55,856 bases of DNA, from assembly GCA_903904685.1 (NCBI GenBank), contig CAIVDS010000112.1, positions 1 through 55,856 on the forward strand, written 5' to 3'. The DNA comes from an uncultured Verrucomicrobiota bacterium (GTDB taxonomy: Bacteria; Verrucomicrobiota; Verrucomicrobiia; Opitutales; Opitutaceae). Made by a program: the position numbers and the translations under genes. Below are positions 53,277 to 55,856 of this stretch, piece after piece. The first letter of the stretch is position 1; every line of letters begins with the position of its first letter. Below the pieces are notes generated by a model. It did no database searches. It saw only the letters and a program-made list of their open reading frames with translations, and had not been told where the DNA came from.

Positions 53277-54071
53277 ATGATTTCTTCGGAACACCTTTCA
53301 CGCATCGAGGCGGGCAAACACGCGGTGCTCGCGCAGACGGAGCGCATGCATCGCGATTTCGGCCATGTGAAGAGCGAGTGGAAATACGACGGCACTCGCG
53401 TGACGGCGTCCGACGTGGCGATTTCGGAGGGCATCTTCCGCGAGCTGGGCGCGCGGTTTGACGACGACTTCTTCAGCGAGGAGCTGGCGGTGACGGACAA
53501 GCCCATCCCGCTGGCGAAGCGTTTCGCCTGGGTGCTCGACCCGATCGACGGCACCAACAACTACGCGACGGGCATTCCCTACTGCGCGATCTCGCTCGCC
53601 TTGCTCGAGAACGGGCGGCCCGTCTATGGCATTGTCTATGACATGGCGCGCCGCGTGTTGATGCATGGCGGCCCCGGCATCGGCGTATGGGACGGCGACC
53701 AGCCGGCGCACGTGACGGCGACTCCGCCCGACGCCAACAGCATGCTGGGGTTTCACAGTCCCTACGACAAAACCTTCTCCCATCACGCGACCGCGCTGGT
53801 GCAAAACTTCAAGATTCGCGGGCTGGGCAGCAGCACGCTGCACCTCGCCTATGTGGCGGCGGGGCTGCTTGAGGGCACGGTCGACCACAACGTGCGCATC
53901 TGGGACATCGCGGCGGCCGTGCCGCTGGTGCTGGCGGCGGGCGGGGAGGTTCACTTCCTCAACGGCGAGCAGTTCCCGATGACGGTGTTCGACCTCAAGA
54001 TGGACCGCATCCGGTTCATTGCGGGCAACGCGTCAATCTGCGCGAAGCTGCGCACGGTGCTGGAGCTTTGA
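53277..54071 (+). CDS. Inositol monophosphatase-family phosphatase
   Basis: A 264-residue Mg2+/Li+-sensitive phosphatase-fold protein. The metal-site motifs are visible: DFFSEEL with the Glu, WVLDPIDGTNNY with the DPIDGT signature, and WDIAAAVPLVLAAGGEV. Family members act on inositol phosphates, PAP or sugar phosphates; which one cannot be read here. It starts with ATG 53277, divergent from the alpha/beta hydrolase, and is followed by the typA terminator. Confidence 0.88.
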   Translation: MISSEHLSRIEAGKHAVLAQTERMHRDFGHVKSEWKYDGTRVTASDVAISEGIFRELGARFDDDFFSEELAVTDKPIPLAKRFAWVLDPIDGTNNYATGIPYCAISLALLENGRPVYGIVYDMARRVLMHGGPGIGVWDGDQPAHVTATPPDANSMLGFHSPYDKTFSHHATALVQNFKIRGLGSSTLHLAYVAAGLLEGTVDHNVRIWDIAAAVPLVLAAGGEVHFLNGEQFPMTVFDLKMDRIRFIAGNASICAKLRTVLEL

Positions 54072-54140
54072 GCGGGCCGCGAGGCCATCGCTTTGTTTTT
54101 ATCGGCCGGTCGGGGCTCTCTGGCGAGCGGACACGAAAAA

Positions 54141-54164
54141 GCGGCATCCGGTGAAGGATGCCGC
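54141..54164 (-). terminator. Intrinsic terminator for typA
   Basis: GCGGCATCC (54141-54149), loop GGTGAA, GGATGCCGC (54156-54164) form a perfect 9-bp stem. On the minus strand it is followed by TTTTTCG. It lies 34 bp downstream of the typA stop codon. Confidence 0.8.
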
Positions 54165-54198
54165 CGAAGGGTTTAAGGGAGGACGGCGTCGCGGCCGT

Positions 54199-55856
<1,658 letters not shown>

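Overview
The window reads as a chromosomal segment of a G+C-rich, CAZyme-rich bacterium, most likely a verrucomicrobium of the Opitutae/Opitutaceae type. This rests on inference: a dnaG-rpoD pair, many secreted and cytoplasmic polysaccharide-active enzymes (GH9, CE7, GH39, GH36-like, GH43-like, GH130, SASA), very large secreted proteins with beta-helix and GSGY-type repeats, frequent GTG starts and mostly weak Shine-Dalgarno sequences. No rRNA, tRNA, CRISPR array, integrase or complete insertion sequence is visible.

Layout. 1-6087 is housekeeping: the 3' part of rpoD's neighbour dnaG with a partial rpoD (minus strand), then on the plus strand a secreted DUF362-like protein, an isolated nuoA, and a PTS-EIIA/diadenylate cyclase fusion. 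6174-13571 is accessory: a 136-bp element with 11-bp terminal inverted repeats, an SGNH-like hydrolase, a propeller protein, a GH9 glycosidase, a CE7 acetyl esterase and a UroD-like protein. 13505-15257 holds three small lower-GC membrane or exported protein genes, each pair of neighbours separated by a copy of one 66-bp dispersed repeat. 15427-16219 holds a minus-strand terminator and a 546-bp array of 26 diverged 21-bp units without a single indel; its substitution pattern favours a minus-strand heptad-repeat protein.

16380-24809 contains two tandem paralogues of about 1,400 residues each (propeller, LamG-like domain, four GSGY repeats, beta-helix). They are followed, after a long hairpin, by an alginate-type O-acetylation operon (algI, two AlgJ/AlgX-like SGNH proteins, a GH36-like glycosidase; 24905-31138). 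31188-36694 is a minus-strand run of three cytoplasmic carbohydrate-active genes, divergent from a large FAD-dependent oxidoreductase across a 345-bp A+T-rich control region with a perfect palindrome. Then come a sialate O-acetylesterase-like gene, a double-creatininase protein with a degenerate first half, and an overlapping photolyase / SRPBCC-epimerase / renalase-like operon.

47270-55856 is mixed: an ER-type (Ser/His) signal-peptidase-like protein, ndk, a small membrane protein, GH130, a lipoprotein followed by dinB, an alpha/beta hydrolase, an inositol-monophosphatase-family protein and a partial typA/bipA.

The best candidates for something undescribed are the 21-bp array with its heptad-repeat ORF, the EIIA/diadenylate-cyclase fusion, and the repeat-separated small-gene cluster. 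None can be proved from sequence reading alone.
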